A stretch of 64,000 bases of DNA from Cephalotus follicularis (Eukaryota > Streptophyta > Magnoliopsida > Oxalidales > Cephalotaceae), in the NCBI GenBank assembly GCA_001972305.1, contig BDDD01001755.1:62001-126000 (forward strand), written 5' to 3'. The position numbers were made by a program, and so were the translations under genes. Positions within the stretch are counted from its first letter, which is position 1, and every line of letters begins with the position of its first letter. The notes beneath the pieces are model-generated. The model had not been told where the DNA came from, did not search any database, and saw nothing but the letters and a program-made list of their open reading frames with translations. Of this stretch, positions 11,507 to 24,553 are shown piece by piece.

Positions 11507-12579
11507 TCATGGTACGACATCTTTAGCACCAATTGCTCTACCACGTTTCAACTGGGCTTTAGATTTTAATATATCGATTGAGATTTCACTAGCTTTAGAT
11601 ATATCAATTCTTGCTGGAGTATTCACAGTTGGTATATAAGATTTTACCACTTTTTGAGCATCATTAAATGCATCTGGCATTTGATTAGCAACATTTTGCA
11701 AATTAATGATCCTTTGAACTTGTAGTTCACATTCATTTGTATGTGGATCAAAACTATGTAATCTTGATGCTTTCCATGAATTTTCATTTTCATTTTTCAA
11801 TAAAATCTTTTCTCCCCCTAACACTGGGAAAACCAATTCATCAAAGTGACAGTCTGCATAATGTGCAGTAAACATGTGACCTCTTAATGGTTCAAGATAC
11901 CTTATAATTGATGGAGAATCAAATCCCACATAAACACCAAGTCTGTTTTGTGGTCCCATCTTACTCCACTGAGAAGGTGAAATAGGGACATATACTACAC
12001 ATCCAAACACTCTTAAGTGGGATATGTTTGGTTCTTGACCAAGAACAAGTTGCAATGGAGAATATTTTTGATATGCAGTCGATCTTATACGTATAAGAGC
12101 CGCAGCATGCAATATCGCATGTCCCCAAGCTGAAATGGGTAACTTTGACCTCGTTAATAAAGGAAGAGCAATCCATTGAAGTCTTTTGATAAGAGATTCG
12201 GCTAACCCATTTTGGGTGTGTACATGAGGAACAGGAAGTTCAATGGAAATTCCTATTGCCATGCAATATTCATCAAATGCTTTGGAACAAAATTCAGCAG
12301 CATTGTAGACTTTATAGGATGATCTGGATATTGTGCTCGTAACTTATTTATATGACCCAATAGTCTCGCACACGCAAAATTGCGAGTTGAAAATAAGCAT
12401 ACGTGCGACCATCTTGTCGATGCATCTATTAAGACCATGAAATACCAAAATGGCCCAGATGGTGGATTAATCGGTCCACAAATATCTCCTTGAATTCTCT
12501 CTAAGAATTTTTGAATTCTACAACCACTTTTGTTGTAGATGGTCTTATAATGAGTTTTTCTTGCGAACAAGCAACGCAA
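11507..12579 (-). pseudogene. Copia integrase
   Basis: The minus strand carries FLERIQGDICGPINPPSGPF, MVLIDASTRWSHVCLFSTRN, then VPHVHTQNGLAESLIKRLQ and SAWGHAILHAAALIRIRSTA, and PNISHLRVFGCVVYVPISPS with IIRYLEP downstream. These are the catalytic core and C-terminal region of a copia integrase. Confidence 0.88.
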
Positions 12580-13130
12580 TAGTTCTCATTATTCAATAGG
12601 ATTTTCTGCTTTTTAAGTGGATGGCCATGTGAACTTTCAATGATTCGACACATCATTGTCACACCTGGGTGGATTGGCCGTTCATGCCAAATCATGAACC
12701 CTTTTAAGTCTATAACTTTTGAATCCACAACATTATGAGATTCAATTGCTCTAATTTTCATAATGTATAACCCAGAAGAAAGCCCAGAGAGTTTCTCCAA
12801 TATTTGATTTCGGTCGGAAGCATTACCAGTGATATAAAGATATTCTTTGCCATTTTCATTTGTGGTTTCAATATGATAACCATTGCGGCGAATATCTTTT
12901 CATTTGTCAAATATAAAGCATCTGTGATGAGCATTTGTGTTCCATTTGATAACACAAAGCTGGCCATCCCAGAACATTCAATTAGGTCTGATGTACCAGA
13001 AATTGTTTTGACATTATCCTTTCCTATTGTCAAATGTGAAAAATATTTTTCACTCGGAGTATTGTGTGCGTTGTTGCACTGTCAGCTATGCATATATCTC
13101 CAATATCCATTGTATGATGATCTATAGATA
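12580..13130 (-). pseudogene. Copia protease and GAG-pre-integrase region
   Basis: The protease active-site segment appears as DSATTHTILRVKNIF near 13030-13085, followed by LTNEKI- and YWRN-type sequence and then the Cys-rich zone before the integrase core (CVACSQEKLIIRPS near 12540-12580). Confidence 0.78.
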
Positions 13131-13227
13131 AAAACACACGTGGTATTAATAAATATAACTATGGTATATTTAACTTCATAAGCACTATATTCAAAAGTGA
13201 TAAACATTAAAACAATAGCACATAACA

Positions 13228-13655
13228 TCAACCGAGATGAAAGTCTTCGTCCACAATCACTTGATTCATTTTCTCGTTTGGATCAGTCACGAAATCAGCG
13301 ATGTCCAAATGGGTTATACCCATTGAAACAAAGTCTGATTGCGTAGTTTCCAAAGGGTCACAATGACCTATAAAATTTGTTTCAATTCGTTTGTCTTTTT
13401 CTTTTAGAGAAGCTCGATATAAGTCGACCCAATGCTTTGCTGTGCGACAAGCACGGTACCAATGACCTTCCAACCACATCAGTTGTAATTACCCTTTCTA
13501 TTTTGGGTTTGTTCATCATTACTGGATTGTCCAGGATTGCGCCACTTTTGACATTGTTTTGTATCAGGATTTTGTCATTTCATGCTATTATTATTACGTG
13601 GCCCCAAGAAATTTTGATTTCTTCCACTGGTACGTCCCCTTCCATGTCCTCGTCC
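13228..13655 (-). pseudogene. Copia gag C-terminus with zinc-knuckle region
   Basis: The minus strand carries RGRGHGRGR-type basic Gly/Arg sequence next to the CACTA insertion site and then the post-knuckle WRACRTAKHWVDLY-like stretch. The same Arg/Gly-rich sequence resumes at 48530 on the other side, showing this is one gene split by CACTA. Confidence 0.7.
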
Positions 13656-13658
13656 ACG
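13656..13658. repeat. Target-site duplication ACG, left of CACTA
   Basis: ACG here and ACG at 48527-48529 flank the CACTA ends. A 3-bp duplication is the hallmark of CACTA insertion. Confidence 0.9.
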
Positions 13659-13825
13659 CACTACAAGAAAACAGGGCAACGGCGAGGGCAGATGGCGAGG
13701 GCTTGAGCCGAGATTTTTTTTTTTGAAAAAAAAGTCATGGCGAGGGCACTTTTACCCTCCCCATGCCCTCGCCAATTCAAAAATAAATGGCGAGGGCAAT
13801 AAATGCCCTCGCCCAGTGCTATACC
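13659..13825 (+). repeat. CACTA left terminal inverted repeat and subterminal repeats
   Basis: After the terminal repeat, GGCGAGGGC or its complement GCCCTCGCC occurs about seven times in both orientations. In En/Spm elements such subterminal repeats are the binding sites of TnpA; binding here is inferred. Confidence 0.88.
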
Positions 13826-13992
13826 TAACCCGACACTTTCCTTTTTTTCTTCATCGCTCTTTTTTCTCACTCTCTCTTCTCCTGCCACGCTCTCCTTCCT
13901 CTCTCTCACTACCGATACTCTTCCCCATCCTGCCGCCGTCGCCGCTGCTCTCTTTCTTCTCTTCCAGCCAGCATCCCAGCTTGGATTCCAGG
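13826..13992 (+). other. CACTA first untranslated exon, pyrimidine-rich
   Basis: A CT-rich stretch ends GGATTCCAG|GTATT, a plausible 5' splice site near 13991. The next exon seems to start after TTTATTGTAG near 24111. The intron thus formed holds the Tekay-type element. One ambiguous base (N) lies at 13997. Confidence 0.5.
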
Positions 13993-14022
13993 TATTNTAT
14001 ATAATTTATATTATTAGTATAC

Positions 14023-16609
14023 TGTAACGCCTGGAAATTCTATCAAATGTATTGTTGTAATTGTCGATGTAATTTTTATCTTGAAATAATGAAAAGATAA
14101 ATTTCCTGGCTAATATACTGGATTTAAATTCAATTTAAAGTACTTGGAAGTGTTAAGTACACTTGGGCAGTCGACTGGTATGATGAACCAGCCGACTGGA
14201 GACAGTTTAATGGAACAGTCGATTGGCGTGAGGAACCAGTCGACTGGTGGGCTATCGAGCCACAAGGCAAAAATGGCCATGTGAACAGCCAACTGTCGGG
14301 GAAGAAGAGCAGGCTGGATTATGCTTTTTTTTGTTGCATGTGACGAGATCACATGCAGTAACTGACATAAAGAAATGAGGCACCATCTGTGCTTCATGAG
14401 GCCAAATGAGAGGGAGAAAGGGGCATGTGTGTGTGCATGCAAGTGTTGGGGAAGGAAAATGTCAGTTAGTGCCAGGGAGAACAGGGCAGGGAGAAAGGGG
14501 GAGAAATCTGCATAAAAAAACTCTCCCATTCATCTCTCTGGAAGGACATCTGGAAATATTTGAGAGGAAAACACAATGAGAATTGTGAGAGGATAAAAGA
14601 GTGTGATTCTCCATTTTGAAGCTTGGAGCTCGGGTTGGATCTACTGGTTGTTCTTGGAGCTACTGGGAGCTCAAGGTTACTGGAAAGGAGACTTAAAGAG
14701 GTGGACTTACAGATTTCTAACTTGAAATCAAAGGTAGGGGAAAATTATAGAAAGTTATAAATGTGACTTTGAGTTCAATGATAATGATAATCATAAACGA
14801 AATGCTTGGATAATGGATTGTGAACTACCTGGATAAATATCATGCTCGCTATGAACTGATAACATGATATGTATACTGAGTTTTGGATTGAAAATTGATT
14901 AGTTTACATGCATTACTATGTTGGACTCACTGATGATGTGATGAAATAGAAAAATGCATGAACTGTGATTGTGTTCTGTGAACTACCGATAATATTCTAC
15001 TGACGGAATATGGTTTGATAACCTTTAGTTAACTGATTAGATGTAAATTGGACAATTGCATGTTACCAGTTTGCAGAACAGCCGAATGTTCAGTGAGAAC
15101 AGCTGACTGCTCAAGGTACACAGTCGCCTGTGGATGCATTAGTATAACCAGAAATGGCAGTAGAGAACACTGTTCGTGTAGACGGTCGACTGTTGAGGAA
15201 GAACAGCCGACTGCTCATGTGTTATTCGTCCAGAATAGCCGAATGTTGAATGGAAACAGCCGACTGTTCAAAGGATCAGTCGAATGTTAAGGATAAACAA
15301 CCGACAACTCATGTGATATACGTCAAGAAAAGCCGACTGTTTGGGGGAAACAGTCGATTGGTTCAAGAAGTCAGCTGACTGTTAAGGAGAACAGCCGACT
15401 GTTACGGAGATTTGTTGACCTTTAGAGAAGGTGGTAACATAGGCGCGATGCCAATGATCTTAGATGCATTCTGAGCATATGTTTGCATTATATATTGTAC
15501 TATTTTCACGCTCCGTTTTGAGCGATCGATAGTTGTACCTGGAGATATTTATATTTGTGGACATCACGTAGTATGGGATGTGTGATGCGTTTTAATTCGG
15601 CTTATTTTTGTATTCTTCCGCAATTTGTTGAAGGATTTAGAAAGTTTTAAATTTATGGAAATTGCATAAGCCGGATTTATTTGTTGATTGCTTTACCACT
15701 TTTACGTTGTGGAGAAACGGGGTGTGACACTTATACATAGAAAATTACTGTTTCAAGTGTTATCATAAAATACTTGAGTTGACTGTTTATTGTGATTGCT
15801 ACTGTTGTTACTTAGCTACTAAGCTATGTATCGTTTATTACTGTTGTTGTTAGCGAGGTACTGTTGTTACTAGCCACCGCGCCAGTATCATTTACTGTGT
15901 CCTGACTGTTGTTACTTACGCCATGTTAGTAACGAGGATGTTGTTGTACGGATTATGTTGAGTGGTCCCTTTGAGGACATGACTGGTTATACAGATAAAT
16001 ATACACATAAATTTGTATATGTACTGTTATACACTATGTACTGCACCATAGTGCATTCATTCATGACACTCATTATTATTGACCCCGAATTGCATTTATA
16101 ACTTCTCTATTTAGCCGAGTGAGGACAAAGGCTAACCCCCTACTTTTCAGATTGATGCAGTGCGACCCATGTGGACAAGCGAGGAGGAGTTAAATTGTAA
16201 TAATGTTGACTAGTGGAGCTGAAAACCCTGTTGAGGATTGCTAAACTATTTTTATGCTATGTTATTGTAACCGACAGAATTCCGGTTACTGAAACGAATT
16301 ATTTATTTGGATGACTTTATTTATGGGATAATGTATTTGATGAATTTCTACACATGATCAAATACTGTATGACACGTATTTAATTCGCACTCCGTTTTGA
16401 GGACAATTGACAAAAGCTTTAATTATGTTGTTGTTAACACGTGGTATGGGACGCGTGTTACCGTTTAATTCGACTTATTATCGAATGCTTCCGCAAGATA
16501 TTAACTGTCTCTAAAAGTTTAAAATTTATCGTGAAAATGGATAAGCCGGATATTATGTTAATGTCTATTTACCACTTAATTATTGTTCGAACGAAAATGG
16601 GGTGTGACA
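14023..16609 (+). repeat. 5' LTR of the Tekay/Del element (2587 bp)
   Basis: It starts TGTAACGCC and ends GGGTGTGACA, matching 21331-23855 along most of its length. It holds GTCGAC-type palindrome arrays at 14168-14300 and about 15068-15415. A patch at about 15510-15729 differs wholly from the 3' LTR and resembles the end of another LTR family. Confidence 0.93.
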
Positions 16610-16612
16610 GCA

Positions 16613-16626
16613 GTGGTATCAGAGAA
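16613..16626 (+). promoter_or_regulatory. Primer-binding site, initiator tRNA-Met type
   Basis: TGGTATCAGAG begins four bases after the LTR, matching the 3' end complement of plant initiator tRNA-Met, the usual primer of Tekay elements. Confidence 0.85.
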
Positions 16627-16764
16627 TATTCCATATATGCTTAGCTTGGATATTATCCTTGGAAATTAAATGATTGAATAAGGAACCTGATCATATTAAT
16701 AGTTCCTTAGCAAATAATTGAATGATTTCCTAATGATTATCCTCATTTCATTATATGAAATAAA

Positions 16765-17895
16765 ATGGATCTCCGAAGGGGTAGGCGTGGAAGGCGTAGA
16801 ATCGACGAAGGAGTTAATCTTCCACAAGCGAATGAAGAAGTAGATTCCCCGCAAGTGCACGTTGATGTTTCACCGGTTCACAATGAGAGGAGTAATTTTG
16901 ATCGCATCGCTGATCTTTTCCAACAGTAGATTCAAGTCAATGTGGCAAACATAGAAAAGATTCGTCAGATATATGCAACTAATCAGGCACATCGGCATGT
17001 TCCTGAAGTTAATATTGCTGGTGGATTTGGCAAAGATCTTGAACGATTCATGAGGCAGAATCCTCTGATATTCAAGGGAGAGTTAGATGCTATTGTGGCG
17101 GAGCAGTGGATGAGAGACCTAAAGAAAATATATGCTTCTCTCAGGTGTATTGATGAACAGAAGATCAAGTTTGCTGTATACTGCTTATGGTGTGAAGCTA
17201 CCCATTGGTGGGAGATGGTCGAAGTGAAGTGGGTATCACGAAATCTGGACAAGACTTGGGACAGATTTCAGTCTGAGTTTTCTGCGACCTATGTTCCACA
17301 GATGGAGCATGACCGGAGGGAGACAGAATTGATGGAGTTACGTCAGGGAGACATGACGGTAGCTCAATACCAGACCAGGTCTGTGGAGTTGGCAAGGCAT
17401 ACACCCTATCTTATGGAGGGTGGATCAAGGAAGATTAGAAGGTTTCTGGAAGGCCTTCGACCTGACATCAGGTCCAAGTTATTGATGTTACAGCTAACTT
17501 CTTGTGTGGATATTGCTGAGAGGGAAAGGATTCTGGAGGCAGACGCCGATGAGAGGAGGATGGAGTGGTCTCGCCAAAATTAAGTGAAACCTACACAATC
17601 CAGGCCAGCTTCATCGAAATGGCAGAGTGGGGGATCCCAGACGAAATCCTCGAAGAATAAATCTGATCAAACTACTACACAAGGTACTCTGAGCCAAGGG
17701 AGTAATGCGAGGTCTGGAGTTTTCTTTCACTGTGGTCGTACAGGACATCAAGTGAAAGATTACTGGGCGAAGAATGGGTTGTGTTTGAGATGTGGGGCAT
17801 CTGGCCATTCAGTGAGGGATTGCCCGAGGAGTCAAGCTACAGCACCTACGGGGCTAGCTGGTAGCAGCGGTGCCGCAGCGGGACCTTCGCAGTGA
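16765..17895 (+). pseudogene. Gag of the Tekay/Del element
   Basis: ATG at 16765 opens a basic start (MDLRRGRRGRRRIDEG). The gag domain follows at 16990-17560 with FMRQNPLIFKGELDA, AEQWMRDLKKIY, WWEMVE, FNAKYVP-like and MELRQGDMTVAQY motifs. The nucleocapsid region (17720-17840) has knuckle-type CLRCGASGHSVRDC. It is a fossil. Confidence 0.85.
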
Positions 17896-17929
17896 AGGGA
17901 TACTGGCAAGGACATCGCAAAAGGTAGAG

Positions 17930-18420
17930 TTTTTACACTTACTCAGATTGAGGTTCCGGAGTCTACCTCAGTTGTTGGAGGTACACTATATATTTATGGT
18001 TTTTCTGCTAGAGTATTGATGGATCCTGGAGCATCACATTCATTTATAGCTTCACGATTTTCATCATGCTTAGATATGACACCGGATTGTATGCCTTATG
18101 TGCTTTATGTGGGTACACCAGTCGGGGTTTCCATGTGTACGGATACTGTGTATAGGGGTTGTGAGATGTCTATGGCGGGTATCTCACTACATGCTGATTT
18201 GATTGTATTGCCCCTTCATGACTTTGATGTCATTCTGGGAATGGATTGGTTGTCAGTCCATCGTGCTAACATGGACTGTTACAACAAGACTGTGGATTTT
18301 TGTCTAACTGATAGGACTACATTTCAGTTCAAGGGAGACAAGGGATTTTCTACACCGATTATATCCTTCATCGGTGCATCGAGGTATCTTGAGAAAGGAT
18401 GCGAAGGATATCTTGCTTTT
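17930..18420 (+). pseudogene. Aspartic protease of the Tekay/Del element
   Basis: VLMDPGASHSFIASRF is the protease active-site region, and FDVILGMDWLSVHRA with a downstream KTVDF strand completes the usual retropepsin pattern. It leads directly into the reverse transcriptase. Confidence 0.83.
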
Positions 18421-19400
18421 GTGATTGACCAGAGGAAGGAGAAAGGATTGAGTATCGAGGAAATTCCTGTTGCAAGTGAATTTTCGGATGTGTTTCCTGC
18501 AGACTTAGAGTCATTTTCACCAAGGAGGAATATGGAGTTTGTTATCGATCTTACACCAGGTACAACTCCTATTTCTAAAGCACCTTATAGAATGGCTCCT
18601 GCAAATTTGAGGGAACTGAAATTGCAATTGCAAGATCTGATCGATAAGGGTTTTGTTTGACCTAGTGTTTCCCCGTGGGGTGCACCTATACTGTTTGTGA
18701 AGAAGAAGGATGGGTCAATGAGTCTCTGTATCTACTATCGGATGTTGAACAAAGCAACGATTAAGAAAAAGTATCCTCTTCCACACATTGAGGAGTTGTT
18801 CGATCAGTTGCAAGGGTCGAGGGTATTCTCGAAACTCGATTTGAGGTCGGGTTATCACCAGCTAAGGGTGAGGGAATGAGATATAGAGAAGACTACTTTT
18901 CGTATGAGATACGGACACTACGAGTTTTGGTGATGTCGTTCGGTGTTACCAACGCACCGGCAACATTCATGTCCTTGATGAATGATGTGTTTCGACCGTA
19001 TCTTGACCAGTTTGTTGTTGTATTCATTGACGACATATTGGTGTACTCGAATAGCGAGGAGGAGCATGCATATCATCTGAGGTTGGCTTTACAGATTCTT
19101 AGAGAGCAACAGTTGCATGCAAAGTTCGGCAAGTGAAAATTTTGGCTTGACCATGTGATCTTTCTTGGTCACATTGTATCTGAAGAGGGCTTGGCAGTGG
19201 ATCCATCAAAGACTGAGGTGGTACGAGATTGGCCGCAACCGAGGAATGTGACTGAGGTACGCAGTTTTCTCGTACTGGCGGGTTACTATCAAAGGTTCAT
19301 CCAGAACTTCTCGAGGATTACCATTGACAAAGTTAACCAAAAAGAAGATTATGTTCATTTGGGACGAGGATTATGAGGGCATCTTTCGAGAGCTGAAAGA
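18421..19400 (+). pseudogene. Reverse transcriptase of the Tekay/Del element
   Basis: Landmarks in order are [121 protein letters not shown] (catalytic site) and [17 protein letters not shown]. This is a complete set of gypsy reverse transcriptase blocks in a broken copy. Confidence 0.9.
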
Positions 19401-19810
19401 TCAATTGATTACTACTCCTATTTTGGCACTAACCTAGGGTAGTGAGGATTTTACGGTTTACAATGATGCTTCGGGTAGAGGGTTGGGTTGTGTACTGATG
19501 TAACAGGGTAGAGTGATCACTTATCCTTCGCTGAAGCTAAAGCTGTACGAAGAAAACTATCTGACGCATGATCTTGAACTGGCAGCAATTGTATTTGCTC
19601 TTTAGAAATAGAGACATTATTTGTATGGGGCACAGTTTGAGATTTTTACTGATCATAAGAGTTTGAAGTACTTGTTCTGCCAGGATGCATTGAATATGAG
19701 GCAGGGAAGATGGGTTGAGTTCTTCAACGATTATGATTGCAGTATCCAGTATCATCCTGGAAAGGCGAATGTGGTTGCTGATGCATTGAGTCGCAAAGCT
19801 ATGATAGCTA
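19401..19810 (+). pseudogene. RNase H of the Tekay/Del element
   Basis: Contains a YNDASGRGLGCVL-type start, [48 protein letters not shown] and [11 protein letters not shown], the classic gypsy RNase H. Confidence 0.88.
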
Positions 19811-20039
19811 ATATGATGGTGTCTCAGTGGAAGTTGTTAGAGGACTTCCAGAGGTGGTCGCCCTTTAATCTGTCGCCGGGAGTCTTTATGGCTAGCTTGC
19901 GAGCACAGCCAGCACTATTGGATAACATAAAGGATGCACAGTCACGTGATCCTGAATCGTTGAAGATTCGAGAGAATCTGGGATCTGAATTGGATTTTGG
20001 GTACATCATGATGGTATTTTGAGATTTCGGGGATGGGTG

Positions 20040-21290
20040 TGTCTTCCGGATGATGATATATCGAAGGATGAGTTACTGTATAAGGCTCATAAATCTCAGT
20101 ACAGCATTCATCTTGGTAGCACAAAGATGTACCATGACATGAAGAGAAATTACTGGTGGTCCAGCATGAAGCGCGAGATTGCTAAGTATGTCGCAAAGTG
20201 TTTGACTTGCCAGAGGGTCAACGCCGAACACCAAAAACCAGCGGGACTGTTGCAATCATTGCCAGCGGCGAAGTGGAAATGGGAACACATAACTCTAGAT
20301 TTTGTTTCTGGGTTTCCACTGACTAGACGTCGACATAATGCGGTGTGGGTTGATAGACTTACCAAATCAGTACACATTCTACCAACACATATCACAGACT
20401 CGGTAAGCAAGTTGGCTCGATTGTATGTGAAGGAGATTGTGAGACTGCACGGTGTTCCGGTAAGCATTGTTTGTGATAGGGATTCGATTTTCACTTCCAA
20501 CTTCTGGAAGAGATTTCAGACAGCCTTCAGAACGAAATTGAATCTCAGTACTGCATTTCACCCTCAAACAGATGGACAGTCAGAGCGTACCATCCAGACC
20601 TTGGAGGATATGCTTCGAGCATGTGTGATTGACTTCGCGGGTACTTGGGAGGACCATATCTCGTTGATAGAATTTTCGTATAATAACAGCTATCACTCGA
20701 GTATTGGTATGGCTCCGTACGAGGCACTACATGGAGGAAGTGTAGATCACCCATCTGTTGGGATGAGGTTGGTGAGCGACCACTACTTGGGTCAGATTTG
20801 GTGGAGGAGACTTCAGAGAAAGTCAAGTTCATCAAAGAGAAGCTACTTGCAGCTCAGAGTCGGCAGAAAAGTTATGTCGACAATGTGAAGAGAAGGCCTT
20901 TGACCTTCGATATGGGAGATCACGTGTTTTTGAAAGTGTATTCGCACCATGCTACATTGGTCCCTTTGAGATTCTGGAGAGAGTTGGGGAGGTAGCTTAC
21001 CTGTTTGCCTTGCCTCCTACACTCTCGAGAGTACATGATGTCTTTCATGTTTTGATGTTGCGAGGGTACATCGGGGATCCTACACACATATTGGATCATG
21101 ACTCAGTTCCTGTGCGAGATGACCTATCTTGCGAGGAGTTACCGGTGCGGATTCTAGATTGGAAGATGCAGACATTGAGGAACCGAACCATTACGATGGT
21201 AAAGGTTCAATGGTGATTTCATCATCCGGATGAGGCGACTTGGGAACGAGAAACGATATTCTACAGAATTATCCTCACTTATTCTAGAAA
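20040..21290 (+). pseudogene. Integrase of the Tekay/Del element with chromovirus C-terminus
   Basis: HHCC zinc region: HLGSTKMYHDMKRNYWW and CLTCQRVNAEHQ. Core: [64 protein letters not shown]-terminus: FEILERVGEV-like, FHVLMLRGYIGDP and LSCEELPVRILDWK, which mark the Tekay/Del clade. Confidence 0.9.
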
Positions 21291-21318
21291 TGTTAAAATT
21301 TGAGGACGAATTCTTTGA

Positions 21319-21330
21319 AGGATGGGGGAT
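21319..21330 (+). promoter_or_regulatory. Polypurine tract of the Tekay/Del element
   Basis: AGGATGGGGGAT directly precedes the 3' LTR start, the expected plus-strand priming site. Confidence 0.8.
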
Positions 21331-23855
21331 TGTATCGCCCGGAAATTCTAGCAAATGTATTGTTGTAATTCTTGATGTAATTTTTATCTTCAATTAATGA
21401 AAAGATGAATTTCATGGCTGATATACTGGATTTAAATTTAATTTAAAGTACTTGGAAGTGTTAAGTACACTTGGGCAGTCGACTGGTATGATGAACCAGC
21501 CAACTGGGAGACTGTTTAATGGAACAGACGACTGGCGTGAGGAACCAGTTGACTGGTGGGCTATCGAGCCACATGGAAAAAATGGCCATGTGAATCGCCG
21601 ACTGTCGGGGAAGAACAGCGGGTTGGATTATGCTCTGTTTTGTTGCATGTGACGAGATCACATGCAATGACTGACAAGAAGAAATTAGGCACCATATGTG
21701 CTTCATGCAGCCAAATGAGAGGGGGAAAGGGGCATGTGTGTGTGCATGCAAGTTTTGGGGAAGGAAAATGGCATTTAGTGCCAGGGAGTAGGGAGAAAGG
21801 GGGAGAAATTTGCATAAAAACACTCTCCCATTCATCTCTCTGGAAGGACATCTGGAAATATTTGAGAGGAAAACACAGTGAGAATTGTGAGAGGAGAAAA
21901 TAGTGCGATTCTCAATTTTGAAGCTTGGAGCTCGGGTTGGAGCTACTGGTTGTTCTTGGAGCTACTGGGAGCTCAAGGTTACTGGAAAGGAGACTTAAAT
22001 AGATGGACTTACAGATTTCAAACTTGAAATCAAAGGTAGGGGAAAATAATGGAAAGTTATAAATGTGACTTTGAGTTTAATGATGATGATAATCATAAAC
22101 GAAATGCTTGAATAATTGATTGTGAACTACCTGGATAAATATCATGCTCACTGTGAACTAATAACATGATATGTATACTGAGTTTTGGATTGAGAATTGA
22201 TTAGTTTTCATGGATTACTATGTTGGACTCACTGATGATGTGATGAAATAGAAAAATGCATGAACTGTGATTGTGTTCTGTGAACTACTGATGATATTCT
22301 ACTCAATGACTATGGTTAGATAACCTTTAGTTAACTGGTTAGATGTAAATTGGACAATTGCATGTTACTGGTTTGTAGAACAGCCGACTGTTTAGTGAGA
22401 ACAGTCGACTGCTCAAGGTACACAGTCGACTGTCAGGAGAAAATAGTCGATTGTGCATGCGTTAGTATGCCCAGAAATGGCCGTAGAGAACACTGTTCGT
22501 GGAGACAGTCGACTGTAGAGGAATAATGGCCGGCTGCTCATGTGTTATTCGTCCAGAACAGCCGACTGTTGAATGGAAACAGTCGACTGTTCAAAGGATC
22601 AGCGACTGTTGAGGATAAACGGCCGACTGCTCATGTGATAGACGTCTAGAACAGCGGACTGTTTGGGGGAAATAGTCGACTTCTTCAAGAAGTCAGCCGA
22701 CTGTTAAGGAGAACTGTCGACTGTTATAGAGATTTTTTGACCTTTAGAGAAGGTGGTCACATAGGCACGACGCCAATGATCTTAGATGCATTCTGAGCAT
22801 ATCTTTGCATTATATATTGTACTATTTTCTATAATGTTTATTATTTTATAAGTTGACATATGATTTCAACCAAATCATTATTTTGTATGAAAATACATAT
22901 ATTTTCAAATGACTGGGAAAGTGATTCAGAATATTGTGAATTGTTTGAGAGATGGCTTATACATTGAAAATTACTCTTTCAAGTGTTATCATAAAATACT
23001 TTAGTTGACTTTTTATTGTGATTGCTACTGTTGCCACTAACAGGGTACTGTTGTTACTTAACTACTGAGCTATGTATGGTTTATTACTGTTGCTGTTAGC
23101 GGGGTACTGTTGTTACAAGCCACCGTGCCAGTATCGTTTACTGTGTCCTGACTGTTGTTACTTACGCCATGTTAGTAACGAGGATGTTGTTGTACGGATT
23201 ATGTTGAGTGGTCCCTTTGAGGGCATGACTGGTTATACTGATAAATATACACATAAATATGTATATGTACTGTTATACACTATGTACTGCATCATAGTGC
23301 ATTCATTCATGACACTCATTATTATTGACCCCGAATTGCATTTATAACTTCTCTATTTAGCCGAGTGAGGACAAAGGCTAACCCCTTACATTTCAGATTG
23401 ATGCAGTGTGACCCATGTGGACAAGCGAGGACGAGTTAAATTGTAATAATTTTGACTAGTGGAGCTGAAATCCCTGTTGATGATTGCTAAACTGTTTTTA
23501 TGCTATGTTATTGTAACCGACGGAATTCCGGCTATTGTAACGAATTATTTATTTGGATGATTGTATTTATGGGATAATGTATTTGATGAATTTCTACACA
23601 TGATCAAATACTGTATGACATATATTTAATTCGCGCTCCGTTTTGATGGCAATTGACAAATGCTTTAATTATGTTGCTGTTAACACGTGGTATGGGACGC
23701 GTGTTACCATTTAATTCGACTTATTATCGAATGCTTCCGCAAGATATAAACTGCCTCTAAAAGTTTAAAATTTATCGTGAAAATTGATAAGTCGGATATT
23801 ATGTTAATTTCTATATACCACTTAATTGTTGTTCGAACGAAAACAGGGTGTGATA
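21331..23855 (+). repeat. 3' LTR of the Tekay/Del element (2525 bp)
   Basis: It starts TGTATCGCCC and ends GGGTGTGATA. It carries the same two palindrome arrays (about 21475-21605 and 22380-22730) as the 5' LTR but lacks the foreign patch seen there. Confidence 0.92.
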
Positions 23856-24062
23856 AATATATATGTATAATTTAGTTATATATAGTTGTTATATATACTA
23901 TATAATAGTTAGTTATATATAGTAGTTATATATAGTATATAATAGTTACTGTATATATATATTAGTATGTTAGTAATATATGTATATACATGTATGTATA
24001 TATAAATACACGTATGTATACATATATATATATATATGTATGTATGTATGTATAGTTTCATT
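23856..24062. repeat. AT-rich simple sequence (TATA/TATG repeats)
   Basis: TA, TATG and TAGTTATATA units run for about 200 bp inside the CACTA first intron, directly against the LTR end. Its expansion may have erased the target duplication of the 14023-23855 element. Confidence 0.85.
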
Positions 24063-24112
24063 GTATATGTATGTATAGTTTAGTTAATATGTTAGTATCA
24101 TGTTTAAATTTA

Positions 24113-24553
24113 TTGTAGAGTTCAATTACCTATTATGATTAAAGTCGAGAGAAACCTTAGATTCCCGTTCATGATTCGTTCAATAGGAGGGAATCATCAA
24201 TTGTCCAGTTTGGACAGTTCTCGCATACCTGCGTGCACTGTAGCATATATCGTTATCTTGCGTACATAGTTTTCTTCAAGAAAGTTTCAGTTACACTCCT
24301 TAAACATGTTCCTCGGATACATAATTAAACCGACCAATTCAGTTTAATTCGTGTGTTTGAGGAACCATGGGGAGATCCTGCCGAAATTTTCCCAGAGTGA
24401 ACTATGCACGCTGGATAACGATATTAGTGGAGGTACATAGTCGGGAATAGGATAGGGCCATACCTTTTAGAGTTAGGTGGTGAGATACAGTTCAATACAA
24501 TTCGAGAAAAGTATACTTGAATCTAACAATCTTCTACCCTACTTGTAGAAAAA
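24113..24553 (+). other. CACTA tnp2 untranslated leader
   Basis: It follows a plausible splice acceptor (TTATTGTAG, ending near 24118). No ORF. A perfect hairpin TGTCCA-GTT-TGGACA lies at 24202-24216. It ends at the tnp2 start codon at 24554. Confidence 0.5.

Larger units (their letters stand above)
14023..23855 (+). mobile_element. Tekay/Del-type Ty3/gypsy element with both LTRs
   Basis: 5' LTR 14023-16609, primer-binding site, gag, protease, reverse transcriptase, RNase H, integrase with a chromovirus C-terminus, polypurine tract, and 3' LTR 21331-23855. It sits in the first intron of the CACTA element. All domains are present in order, but the copy is broken in roughly ten places. The LTRs differ by several percent by eye, so it is of moderate age. 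I found no clear target duplication; the flanks are AT-rich simple sequence. Confidence 0.93.

Noticed and set aside
14110-14529. 139-aa minus-strand ORF, repeated at 21461-21835
   Set aside because: Antisense to both LTRs of one element; repeated because the LTR is repeated, not as a gene.
14018-23860. Target duplication of the 14023-23855 element
   Set aside because: TATAC at left and AATAT at right do not match; AT-rich flanks and an N at 13997 prevent a safe call.
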